From assembly GCA_035575515.1 (NCBI GenBank), contig DATLXU010000149.1, positions 1 through 60,841 on the forward strand: DNA of 60,841 nucleotides. Reading direction: 5' to 3'. This document shows, one piece after another, positions 25,964-33,801 of the stretch. Position numbers and translations under genes: made by a program. The notes beneath the pieces were generated by a model. It was not told where the DNA came from. It ran no database searches and worked only from the letters and a program-made list of their open reading frames with translations. How positions within the stretch are numbered: the stretch's first letter is position 1; every line of letters begins with the position of its first letter. This DNA is from DATLXU01 sp035575515 (GTDB lineage: Bacteria > Acidobacteriota > Blastocatellia > UBA7656).

Positions 25964-27868
25964 ATGAAGAGATTGAAACTGATAACCGTAATCGCGCTAA
26001 TCGCGATGACAACATTCAAAGCGCCCGCGCAAGCCTTCGACGGAAACAATCAGAATGATCGCAAAACAGGCGGCGAGCTGGGCCGTGAGAGCAAAGCCGA
26101 TGATGCGTTTGATTTGAGCGACGTAAACTCGCAGGTCAGCGAGATGCGCGGCGCGATTGAGCGATTCACCGCAGATCGCGGCAGCCTCAATCGGTTTTAC
26201 ACCGTCACGGGGTCGCCCGCGCGACATGCTCGCTTGAAAAGATTTTATAACGAATGGCTCGAAAATCTTGCGCGCATGAATTTCGACTCGCTCAGCGACG
26301 CGGGCCGCGTTGATTATCTGCTCTTGAAGAATCACATCGAGTACGAGCTCCGGCAGCTCGACGTTCAAGCAAAGCAATTCGCTGAGACTGCGCCGCTAAT
26401 TCCATTCGCAAACGCGATAATCGAGCTTGAGGATGCGCGCCGCCGACTTGAGCCGGTTGATTCACCGAAAGCCGCCGCGCTTCTGACCGCTTTGACAAAA
26501 CAGGTTGACGAATTGAAGAAGGGAATTGAAGCCGCGCTCAAGCCTGAACCGAAACCAACCGGGAAAGATGAAAGCAATCCCGAAAACAGAAGCGAAGGCA
26601 GGCGCGACGGCAGAAGCGACGCTAAAACTGATCTGGCGAAAGTGAAAAAGACCGTGGCCAATCGCGCGGCTGGCACAATTGCGAACCTTCGCGACACGCT
26701 CAAAAACTGGTTCAACTTCAACAACGGCTACGACCCTGTCTTTACGTGGTGGGTGGCCGAGCCGTACAAGCAACTAGATAAATCGCTTGAAAGCTACGCC
26801 GCGTTCCTGCGCGAAAAGATTGTCGGCGTAAAGGCAGATGATAACAATGCGATAATCGGCGATCCCATCGGGCGCGATGCGCTGATGGTCGAGCTTCGGC
26901 ACGAGATGATTCCCTACACGCCCGAAGAGTTGATAGCGATTGCAAAGAAAGAGATGGCGTGGTGCGAGGCCGAGATGCTTAAAGCCTCGCGCGAGCTTGG
27001 CTACGGCGACGACTGGCACAAGGCGCTCGAATATGTGAAGACGCTGCACGTCGAGCCGGGCAAGCAGCCTGAGTTAATAAAGCAACTCGCGCTCGAAGCG
27101 ATTGAGTTTGTCGAAAAGCATGACCTCGTGACGGTGCCTGAGCTTGCGCGCGATACGTGGCGGATGGAGATGATGACGCCCGAGCGCCAGCTCGTCAGCC
27201 CGTTCTTTCTGGGCGGAGAAACGATTCTCGTTTCTTATCCTACGAACACGATGCAGCACGAGCAGAAGATGATGAGCATGCGCGGAAACAATATACATTT
27301 TTCACGCGCGACGGTCTTTCACGAATTGATTCCTGGCCATCACCTTCAAGGCTTCATGACGCAACGCTACAAGACTTATCGCGCTTTGTTCAGCACGCCG
27401 TTTTGGACCGAAGGATGGTCGCTCTACTGGGAGATGCTGCTTTGGGACATGAATTTTGCGCGCTCGCCAGAGAATCGAATCGGAATGCTGTTCTGGCGAA
27501 TGCATCGCTGCGCGCGAATCATGTTTTCGCTCGGCTTTCACCTTGAGCAGATGACTCCGCAGCAGTGCATTGATCTACTGGTGAAGCAGGTCGGGCACGA
27601 AGTCGACAACGCGACTGCCGAAGTGCGCCGCTCGTTCAATGGGACTTACCCGCCGCTTTATCAGTGCGCGTACATGATCGGCGGATTGCAGATACGCGCG
27701 CTGCATAAAGAGTTGGTCGAATCGGGCAAGATGACCAATCGCGCATTTCACGATTGGATATTAAAGGAGAATCGCATCCCGATTGAGATGGTGCGCGCGA
27801 TTCTAACGAAGCAAAAACTGCCGAAAGATTTTACGCCAGACTGGAAGTTCTATGGTCCTCTAAACTAA
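25964..27868 (+). CDS. Exported DUF885 family (putative metallopeptidase-like) protein
   Basis: 634 residues with a signal peptide (about 1-24, ends PAQA). A helical DUF885 body contains the conserved HELIPGHHLQGF at about 452, an HExxH-like zinc motif, together with FWTEGWSLYWEMLLW and FNGTYPPLYQCAYMIGGLQI. Members occur widely in Acidobacteria and Proteobacteria and are presumed zinc-dependent peptidases, though the activity of most is untested. A Lys/Glu-rich insertion at about 185-235 is low-complexity. The gene ends just before a heptamer hairpin. The preceding 257 bases (25707-25963) contain no gene or motif I can support. Confidence 0.85.
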   Translation: MKRLKLITVIALIAMTTFKAPAQAFDGNNQNDRKTGGELGRESKADDAFDLSDVNSQVSEMRGAIERFTADRGSLNRFYTVTGSPARHARLKRFYNEWLENLARMNFDSLSDAGRVDYLLLKNHIEYELRQLDVQAKQFAETAPLIPFANAIIELEDARRRLEPVDSPKAAALLTALTKQVDELKKGIEAALKPEPKPTGKDESNPENRSEGRRDGRSDAKTDLAKVKKTVANRAAGTIANLRDTLKNWFNFNNGYDPVFTWWVAEPYKQLDKSLESYAAFLREKIVGVKADDNNAIIGDPIGRDALMVELRHEMIPYTPEELIAIAKKEMAWCEAEMLKASRELGYGDDWHKALEYVKTLHVEPGKQPELIKQLALEAIEFVEKHDLVTVPELARDTWRMEMMTPERQLVSPFFLGGETILVSYPTNTMQHEQKMMSMRGNNIHFSRATVFHELIPGHHLQGFMTQRYKTYRALFSTPFWTEGWSLYWEMLLWDMNFARSPENRIGMLFWRMHRCARIMFSLGFHLEQMTPQQCIDLLVKQVGHEVDNATAEVRRSFNGTYPPLYQCAYMIGGLQIRALHKELVESGKMTNRAFHDWILKENRIPIEMVRAILTKQKLPKDFTPDWKFYGPLN

Positions 27869-27953
27869 CCACAGAGGCACGGAGACACAGAGGTCACACG
27901 GAGATATTCTTGTTTCTCCGTGAAATCTCCGCGTCTCCGTGCCTCTGTGGTTA
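27867..27953. repeat. Hairpin element, CACAGAGG family (copy 1)
   Basis: AACCACAGAGGCACGGAGAC at the left end is exactly repeated, inverted, at the right end. Units of 8-9 bases (CACAGAGG, CACGGAGA) continue inward. It lies between two plus-strand genes and begins at the TAA of the first. Confidence 0.85.
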
Positions 27954-27996
27954 TCATTTTTGTGGCGGCAGCGCGTTCGGCTATAATCCCAATTCT

Positions 27997-29109
27997 ATGG
28001 AAAAGACGATTGAGCGAACCGATATTGATAATCTTCTCGCGCGAATCGAGTCAAACGAGCGGCTGTCGTTTGAAGAGTGGCAAGTAGTCGAAGACTCAGC
28101 GCCGACCGAAGAGCTAGGCCGCCTCGCGGACAATCTCCGCAAGCGCCTTCACCCAGACAACGTTGTTACTTACGTCGTTGACCGCAACGTGAATTACTCA
28201 AACGTCTGCGTGTCGGTCTGCACGTTTTGCGCTTTTTATCGCAAGCCGGGATCAAGTGAAGGCTACGTTCACAGCTACGAAGAAATCTTCCGCAAGGTCG
28301 AAGAGATGATCGAGCTTGGCGGAAGCGGCGTGTTGATGCAGGGCGGGCTGCATCCGGATTTGCCGCTCGATTGGTACACGGGATTGCTTCGCGAATTGAA
28401 GACGAGATACAAGATTCACCTGCACTGCTTCTCGCCGCCTGAGATTGATCATCTCGCAAAGATAACCGGACTAGGAATTGAAGGAGTGTTGCGAGAACTA
28501 AGAGACGCGGGGCTTGATTCTATACCTGGCGGCGGAGGCGAAATCCTCGTTGACGAGATTCGTCGCAAGCGCCGCACGCATTGCAACACCGAAGAATGGT
28601 TGAACGTTATGGATGTGGCGCACTCGATGGGAATACCGACGACGGCGACGATGATGTTCGGCATGGGCGAGACGCGCGATCAACGGTTGCTTCATCTGGA
28701 GCGATTGCGCGAGCTTCAAGAGCGCAATCCCGGATTCGTCTCGTTCATCCCATGGACGCTTCAACCGGACAACACTCCCATCGGCAAGCGATTTCCTGAT
28801 CGCGTTCCCGGCGATGAGTATTTGCGGTGGCTTGCCATTGGAAGATTGTACCTGAGCAACATCCCCAACGTGCAGGTATCTTGGCTGACTCAAGGGCTTG
28901 ACATCGGGCGGCAAGGGCTTCATTACGGCGCAAACGACATGGGAAGCACGATGATTGAAGAGAACGTTATAAGCCCGGCGGGCGCGCACCATAAAGCGAC
29001 CGAGAGACGGCTGCGCGAAGCGATAATCGCAGAAGGCTTCATACCTTTGAAGCGCAAAGCTGACTACGTGAGGATTGAAAGTTTGCCTGAAAAGAGTGTG
29101 AGCCGATGA
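27997..29109 (+). CDS. mqnC: Cyclic dehypoxanthinyl futalosine synthase (radical SAM)
   Basis: 370 residues from ATG 27997; the frame is open further upstream only through the hairpin element. The radical-SAM cluster motif is CVSVCTFC (C71, C75, C78). The segments QGGLHPDLPLDWY, IPGGGGEILVDEIR, MGIPTTATMMFGMGE and the end SPAGAHHKATE identify the MqnC branch of the futalosine enzymes. It cyclises dehypoxanthine futalosine on the way to menaquinone. The other mqn genes are elsewhere in the genome. The decarboxylase start follows after 16 bases, but the link is probably positional only. Confidence 0.92.
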   Translation: MEKTIERTDIDNLLARIESNERLSFEEWQVVEDSAPTEELGRLADNLRKRLHPDNVVTYVVDRNVNYSNVCVSVCTFCAFYRKPGSSEGYVHSYEEIFRKVEEMIELGGSGVLMQGGLHPDLPLDWYTGLLRELKTRYKIHLHCFSPPEIDHLAKITGLGIEGVLRELRDAGLDSIPGGGGEILVDEIRRKRRTHCNTEEWLNVMDVAHSMGIPTTATMMFGMGETRDQRLLHLERLRELQERNPGFVSFIPWTLQPDNTPIGKRFPDRVPGDEYLRWLAIGRLYLSNIPNVQVSWLTQGLDIGRQGLHYGANDMGSTMIEENVISPAGAHHKATERRLREAIIAEGFIPLKRKADYVRIESLPEKSVSR

Positions 29110-29125
29110 CTCAGGGGTGATCCCA

Positions 29126-30619
29126 ATGTCAGACAGTAGAATGCAATCCGAGAAAGACGCTCCGGGCGACATGAGCGCGGAAGAGTTTCGCAAGCACGGC
29201 CACGAGGTCGTTGACTGGATAGCAGATTATCTTTCGCACGCGGAACGCTATCCCGTGCTTTCGCAGAACAAACCGGGCGAAGTAATAAAGTCTCAGCCAG
29301 CAACTGCGCCCGCGCAGGGCGAGAGCATGCAAGAGATACTTGCCGACATTGATCGCGTAGTCGTGCCGGGCGTGACTCACTGGAATCATCCGGCGTTTTT
29401 CGCTTACTTCTCAATCAGCGGTTCATTTCCAGGAATACTAGGCGAGATGTTCGCCGCAGCATTCAACGTCAATGCGATGTTGTGGCGCACGTCGCCATCG
29501 GCAACCGAGCTTGAAGAGGTCACGCTCAACTGGCTGCGTCAGATGCTCGGACTGCCCGAAGAGTTTTCGGGAGTCGTCTACGACACCGCTTCGATTTCAA
29601 CCTTGTGCGCAATAGCCGCAGCGCGCGAAGCAGTCCCTGATATTCGAGTGCGCGAGGAAGGTCTCGCCGCATCGGGCGCACGGCTGCGATTGTATTGTTC
29701 GGAGCAGACGCATTCGTCAATTGAGAAAGGCGCAATCACGCTCGGAATAGGCCAGGCGGGCGTGCGAAAAATCCCGACCGATTCAGAATTCAGGATGGAC
29801 GCGGACGCACTCGCTCGCGCAATCAAAGAAGACCGCGCGCAGGGCTGGCGGCCCTTCTGCGTCGTTGCGACCATCGGCACTACCTCGACGACGAGCGTTG
29901 ACCCTGTTTCAAAGATTGCGGACATCTGCGAGCGCGAAAAGTTATGGCTGCACGTTGACGCGGCTTATGGCGGCACGGCTGCTATATTGCCTGAGATGAA
30001 ATGGGCATTCGAAGGATGGGAGCGAGCCGATTCAATCGTGATGAATCCGCACAAGTGGATGTTCGTGCCCGTTGATTTGAGCGCGCTCTATTGCCGAAGG
30101 ATGGATGCGCTCAGGCAATCGTTCAGTCTCGTGCCTGAATACCTGCGAACCGGCGAAAAGCAGGAAGTGCATAACTTCATGGATTACGGGCCGCAGCTTG
30201 GACGCCGCTTTCGCGCGCTGAAGCTGTGGTTTGTCTTGCGCTACTTCGGCGTCGAAGGAATAAAGGCGCGAATACGCAATCACATCGAGATGGCCCGCGA
30301 GTTTGCCGGGTGGGTTGATGACAGCCGCGACTTTGAACGGCTCGCGCCGACGCCGTTCAGCACCGTTTGTTTTCGAGCTTTTCCACGCGAATGGCGAGCG
30401 CAGACGGCGCCATCTGAAGTTGAGACCCGGCTTGATTCATTGAACGAGCGATTGATGGAAGAGGTAAACAGGGAAGGGAAGATATTTCTATCGCACACGA
30501 AGCTCAATGGGAGATTCACGCTGCGACTGGCGATTGGAAACATCCGCACGACGCGCGAGCACGTTCGACTCGCATGGGAGCGTCTTAATTCCTTTTTGAC
30601 GAAGACCAAACAATTTTAA
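29126..30619 (+). CDS. PLP-dependent aromatic-L-amino-acid decarboxylase-type enzyme
   Basis: 497 residues from ATG 29126 (GTG 29117 is an alternative start). A group II decarboxylase: THWNHPAFFAYFSISGSFPG near the N-terminus, AAR...EEG cofactor region, HVDAAYGG with the PLP-ring Asp, and NPHKWMFVPVD with the Schiff-base Lys310. The length and segments match the DDC/tryptophan/tyrosine decarboxylase family rather than the glutamate decarboxylases. It would convert an aromatic amino acid to its amine in the cytoplasm; the substrate is not deducible here. Its TAA stop is part of the following hairpin element. Confidence 0.88.
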   Translation: MSDSRMQSEKDAPGDMSAEEFRKHGHEVVDWIADYLSHAERYPVLSQNKPGEVIKSQPATAPAQGESMQEILADIDRVVVPGVTHWNHPAFFAYFSISGSFPGILGEMFAAAFNVNAMLWRTSPSATELEEVTLNWLRQMLGLPEEFSGVVYDTASISTLCAIAAAREAVPDIRVREEGLAASGARLRLYCSEQTHSSIEKGAITLGIGQAGVRKIPTDSEFRMDADALARAIKEDRAQGWRPFCVVATIGTTSTTSVDPVSKIADICEREKLWLHVDAAYGGTAAILPEMKWAFEGWERADSIVMNPHKWMFVPVDLSALYCRRMDALRQSFSLVPEYLRTGEKQEVHNFMDYGPQLGRRFRALKLWFVLRYFGVEGIKARIRNHIEMAREFAGWVDDSRDFERLAPTPFSTVCFRAFPREWRAQTAPSEVETRLDSLNERLMEEVNREGKIFLSHTKLNGRFTLRLAIGNIRTTREHVRLAWERLNSFLTKTKQF

Positions 30620-30709
30620 CCACAGAGACACGCTGGCACGGAGAATACACGGAGAATCTCAAATCTCTCTTTCTGTGTGTCCTTCGTGCCTGCGTGTTTC
30701 TGTGGTTAA
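30616..30709. repeat. Hairpin element, CACAGAGG family (copy 2)
   Basis: TTAACCACAGAGACACGC on the left matches the inverse of the right end (CGTGTTTCTGTGGTTAA), with CACGGAGA units inside. It sits between converging genes, and the stop codon of the decarboxylase lies in its first bases. It belongs to the same family as the element at 27867. Confidence 0.85.
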
Positions 30710-30723
30710 TTTTACAACTGGCC

Positions 30724-31134
30724 TTATTGCCCAAAGCTGATTGATTCGATTTCGTCCCAGCGCACTTCAACTTTGCTCGCCGTGCCGAGCTTGATGGAAA
30801 CCGTGTCGCCGTTGAGCGAAAACTCTTTGCACCGAATCTCGCTTCCGCCCTTGAGCTTTATGCGAATCGAATCGCTGTCGGCAGACGATGAGCTAATTGC
30901 AGTTGTGTCTTCAGGCGCGATGACGGCGTAAGTACGCGCTTCGCCCGCGTCCGATTCGGCCATGGCAAGCCGCAACCGGCCCGATGCTTCATCGCGAGAA
31001 AGAGTCCGCCCGCGAAGCGTGCTGCCATTTTTGAGCGTGATGACAAAACCCGGTTGGCCAGCGTCCTGCGCGGCAACTGAAATTGCGAGCATCGCCGTCG
31101 CGGCTATGATCAATATTGTCTGTCTGATCTTCAT
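30724..31134 (-). CDS. Small exported protein of unknown function
   Basis: 136 residues with a clear signal peptide (about 1-22, ends SVAAQ). The remainder is beta-rich with two similar halves: FVITLKNGSTLRGRTLSRDE and IRIKLKGGSEIRCKEFSLNG. Both look like Sm- or SH3-like strands around a KxGSxLRG-type motif. No enzyme motif is seen. The ATG directly follows the TAG of the upstream gene with no gap, so the two are coupled. Family not recognised. Confidence 0.65.
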   Translation of the reverse strand: MKIRQTILIIAATAMLAISVAAQDAGQPGFVITLKNGSTLRGRTLSRDEASGRLRLAMAESDAGEARTYAVIAPEDTTAISSSSADSDSIRIKLKGGSEIRCKEFSLNGDTVSIKLGTASKVEVRWDEIESISFGQ

Positions 31135-32010
31135 CTATTTTTTCTTTTCGTAAACTGATTTCAGCTTATCGAGATAATCTGAGCGGTCAACGGCATAGTA
31201 CACCGCGTCGGGACCGGAATCAACTATCGCGGCAATCGCTTGCTCGAATGCTTCATATGGATCATTCATATCAATTTTCTTCGCTTCAAAATAACCGATG
31301 CGACGCAATCTACGCATCAACTCCTGCAGCGTCAGCCTCCCTTCAAACGTGCGCCCGCCGTGAAGGTGCGAGCGCGAAAGCAGGTGCTGCACCATAAGTG
31401 CGTCGCCGTATAGTTCAGGCGTGACGTACAGCCAGCCGTTTTCGTAATGCCAGCTATCCTCGACCGCCCGCGAAAGCTGCACGCGCCGCACGCCTTCCGC
31501 GAGTACTTCGTCCCAATCGTTCGACGGGTTGGCTCGCTTGATGTGAGAGACTGCCGCATCAATCAACCATTTATCGTCTTCAAGATCAATGCTGCGATTC
31601 AATCGTTCGAGCCATTCTGAAAATATCTGCATTTTGGTTCGTTCAGGCTTCCACAGAACGAACCTTTCAGGCTTTTTCTTGAGCGCGGCCCAGAGCTTTT
31701 TTCTCTCCTTCTCAAATGAAGGATGCGCGTCAATGCGAATCGCGCGAAAGCGGGCGAACCATCGCTTAGCGCCGTTGCAATACGGGCAATGCGTCAAATC
31801 ATCTTCGAGGAAATGAGGGCGCGATGTTGACGCGCCCGTAAAATCGGTCTCTTCGGGCGTGTGCTTCCGTAGTTCAGTGTAAGCGGTGCGCGGCGACAGG
31901 TTTAATTGCTTTGTGAAGAAATCGAAAGCGCATTTGAGGCAGATATTGAGCGACGTTTCCGATACTGCCGAGCTTGGGATTGAGTCGAAGCTGATTTCGT
32001 CTTTCTTCAT
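31135..32010 (-). CDS. Cytoplasmic protein of unknown function with CxxC pairs
   Basis: 291 residues without signal peptide. Two cysteine pairs, NICLKCAFDFF near residue 25 and HCPYCNGAKRW near residue 75, could form one zinc ribbon. The rest is helical and acidic/basic mixed, with WHYENGWLYVTPELYGDALM and a C-terminal segment rich in Asp. I do not recognise the family. It is upstream of and coupled to the small exported protein at 30724. A tRNA-Leu and a heptamer hairpin lie just upstream on the same strand. Confidence 0.6.
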   Translation of the reverse strand: MKKDEISFDSIPSSAVSETSLNICLKCAFDFFTKQLNLSPRTAYTELRKHTPEETDFTGASTSRPHFLEDDLTHCPYCNGAKRWFARFRAIRIDAHPSFEKERKKLWAALKKKPERFVLWKPERTKMQIFSEWLERLNRSIDLEDDKWLIDAAVSHIKRANPSNDWDEVLAEGVRRVQLSRAVEDSWHYENGWLYVTPELYGDALMVQHLLSRSHLHGGRTFEGRLTLQELMRRLRRIGYFEAKKIDMNDPYEAFEQAIAAIVDSGPDAVYYAVDRSDYLDKLKSVYEKKK

Positions 32011-32011
32011 A

Positions 32012-32077
32012 GGCAGTGGTCAGTGGCCTGTGGCCAGCTAATCAGTTTTCTAAACTGACCACTGCCTACTGATTACC
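32012..32077. repeat. Heptamer hairpin element, CAGTGGT family
   Basis: Left arm GGCAGTGGTCAGTGG at 32012-32026 pairs with ACTGACCACTGCC at 32054-32066 (13 contiguous pairs). It lies between tRNA-Leu and the gene that starts at 32010. Confidence 0.8.
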
Positions 32078-32085
32078 GTTTGGAG

Positions 32086-32170
32086 TGGGGATGGTGGGAA
32101 TCGAACCCACACGGGAGGTTATCCCAAAGGTTTTTGAGACCTTCGCGTCTGCCAGTTCCGCCACATCCCC
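32086..32170 (-). tRNA. tRNA-Leu (CAA anticodon)
   Basis: 85 nt without an encoded CCA. The acceptor stem is GGGGATG/CATCCCC, the D-arm TGGCGGAACTGGCAGACGC is typical of leucine tRNA, the anticodon loop is CTCAAAA (CAA, reads UUG), there is a long variable arm, and the T-loop is GGTTCGATTCC. CCA must be added after transcription, unlike for the two serine tRNAs here. Confidence 0.94.
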
Positions 32171-32249
32171 TTAGAGTTAAGTGAACGTCGCCAACTTCAA
32201 AGTGAATTCATTCTAGCCGCCACGAGCGATGCGCGTCAACCGATTAACA

Positions 32250-32327
32250 AAACGCCGAATGGCGAACGATGAGCGATGAACACAAACGAGCATTTCGCTC
32301 CGTATTCGATTCAGCGTTCATCGTTTA
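32250..32327. repeat. Heptamer hairpin element, TGAACGC family (copy 3)
   Basis: Left arm 32250-32280 (AACGCCGAATGGCGAACGATG) and right arm 32303-32327 (TCGATTCAGCGTTCATCG). The right arm encodes the last residues (LNDER) and the TGA stop of the antiporter gene on the minus strand. It has the same units as the elements at 8684 and 14371. Confidence 0.78.
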
Positions 32328-33726
32328 ACTGTTCCCTTCGCTCAATAGTCTCATCGGCCACCGATTCTAATTCGGCACTGGGTACTCTGGCTTTCTTCAG
32401 GTGCGTCCGGGCGAGCGACCACTTTAGAACAAACGGAGTCACGAGCGTAGTAACGACGACCATAATCACGACCGCGCCGAACGTGGCTGAGTTTATCACA
32501 GGCTCAGGCACGCCTTCATCGTTGGGCAAAACGAGCGTCGCGCCTATGCTTGCGAAGATCAATCCGACCTCGCCGCGCGGTATCATTCCAAGCCCTACGG
32601 CCAGACGGTTGAGTCCTCGCTCGGCGACAGCGAGCGAGCAGACCTGCTTGCTGATTATCGCCGCCAGCGTCAGCAGCGCTGCAAAGCCTAAAACGTCAAC
32701 CCGCTTGAAGACGCTCAGGTCAACTCTCAGGCCCATCAGAACAAAAAATATCGGCACAAGCAGCGTGCTCACGGGCGCTATCAACTTGTCGAGCTTTTGT
32801 TCTTCACGAACAGCGGCGGAGTGAAAATGCGCTTCGTCGAGTACAAGCCCTGCGGCAAAGGCTCCGACTATCGGGGCGAGGCCGACAATTGCGGCGAGCC
32901 ACGCCAATAAAAAACAGAACGCGACGGCGAGGGCAAGCAGCACGCCGCGCGTCTCTAATCGTCCCGCGCCGCGAAATATGTGTGGCACTACGAAATGTCC
33001 CGCGAGAATTGCGCCGACGAGAAACACAATTGACTTCGCGGCGATTATTGCAATATCAACTGTCTGCAAAGGCACGCCTGCGCTCGCGGCTTTTATCGCG
33101 CCGGCGACGACAGCCAGAATCAACAGTCCAAGCACATCGTCAATCACCGCTGCGCCTAAAATAATTCTGGCTTCGCGAGTTTGCAGCTTGTTCATGTCTT
33201 TCAAAACGCGCGCCGTGATGCCTACGCTTGTCGCGCAGAGCGTCGCGCCGATAAAGAGATGCGCCATCAATGATTCGTGCGGAAGGAAATACGCCGCAAC
33301 GCCCCAGCCTAAGAAGAAAGGCGCGATTACTCCGGTTACAGCTACCAACAGCGACGACCATCCGACCTCCATCATCTCGGCAAGGTCTGACTCCAGTCCG
33401 ACTTCAAACAGCAGGATGATCACGCCAAGCTCGGCAAGCGCGGCAATCACTTCGTTGGTTCTAAGCTCCTCGATTGATGTGAGACCGGCGAAGGCGAGCG
33501 AGCCGACAAGCATCCCGCCGATAAGCTCGCCGAGCACAGCGGGCTGATTGAACCTTTCAAAAAGCTCACTGCCGAGTTTTGCAATGACGAGCATCGCCGC
33601 AAGCCCGACAAGCACTAGAGGATTCAACCCATGTCCATTGCCGCTGCTGTTATCTGCAAACGCGAGTTGTAGAGGAACCGCGAGCAGGATGAGAGCTGTC
33701 GATGTGACGACGCATGCGCGCTTCAT
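32311..33726 (-). CDS. CPA2-type cation/proton antiporter
   Basis: 471 residues. A cleavable-looking N-terminal signal (1-24) is followed by about 12 membrane segments. Typical Kef/Na-H exchanger blocks are LGELIGGMLVGSLAF, EVGLESDLAEMMEVG, IGATLCATSVGITARVL, ILGAAVIDDVLGLLIL (the DD-type ion-binding motif with Asp) and GMIPRGEVGLIFASIG. No TrkA-N or C-terminal regulatory domain is present, so it is the membrane part only. It exports monovalent cations against protons in the inner membrane. The final codons lie inside a repeat arm. Confidence 0.88.
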   Translation of the reverse strand: MKRACVVTSTALILLAVPLQLAFADNSSGNGHGLNPLVLVGLAAMLVIAKLGSELFERFNQPAVLGELIGGMLVGSLAFAGLTSIEELRTNEVIAALAELGVIILLFEVGLESDLAEMMEVGWSSLLVAVTGVIAPFFLGWGVAAYFLPHESLMAHLFIGATLCATSVGITARVLKDMNKLQTREARIILGAAVIDDVLGLLILAVVAGAIKAASAGVPLQTVDIAIIAAKSIVFLVGAILAGHFVVPHIFRGAGRLETRGVLLALAVAFCFLLAWLAAIVGLAPIVGAFAAGLVLDEAHFHSAAVREEQKLDKLIAPVSTLLVPIFFVLMGLRVDLSVFKRVDVLGFAALLTLAAIISKQVCSLAVAERGLNRLAVGLGMIPRGEVGLIFASIGATLVLPNDEGVPEPVINSATFGAVVIMVVVTTLVTPFVLKWSLARTHLKKARVPSAELESVADETIERREQLNDER

Positions 33727-33763
33727 AAGAGGTTGAAAGGCGTGAGCAGGTGCTGAAAAGCAA

Positions 33764-33794
33764 CAGGCAGAGGCAGACGGTTCGCCTCTGCCTG
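33764..33794 (-). terminator. Perfect 11-bp stem-loop after the APC permease gene
   Basis: CAGGCAGAGGC at 33764-33774 and its exact complement GCCTCTGCCTG at 33784-33794, with a 9-base loop. It follows the stop of the permease gene by seven bases on the minus strand. The GGCAGA unit resembles the heptamer hairpins. It probably ends the permease operon ahead of the antiporter gene. Confidence 0.65.
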
Positions 33795-33801
33795 CGTAAT
33801 A

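Noticed and set aside
27910..27996. N-terminal extension of MqnC
   Set aside because: The extra codons are read from the right arm of a hairpin element and the conserved protein starts at ATG 27997.
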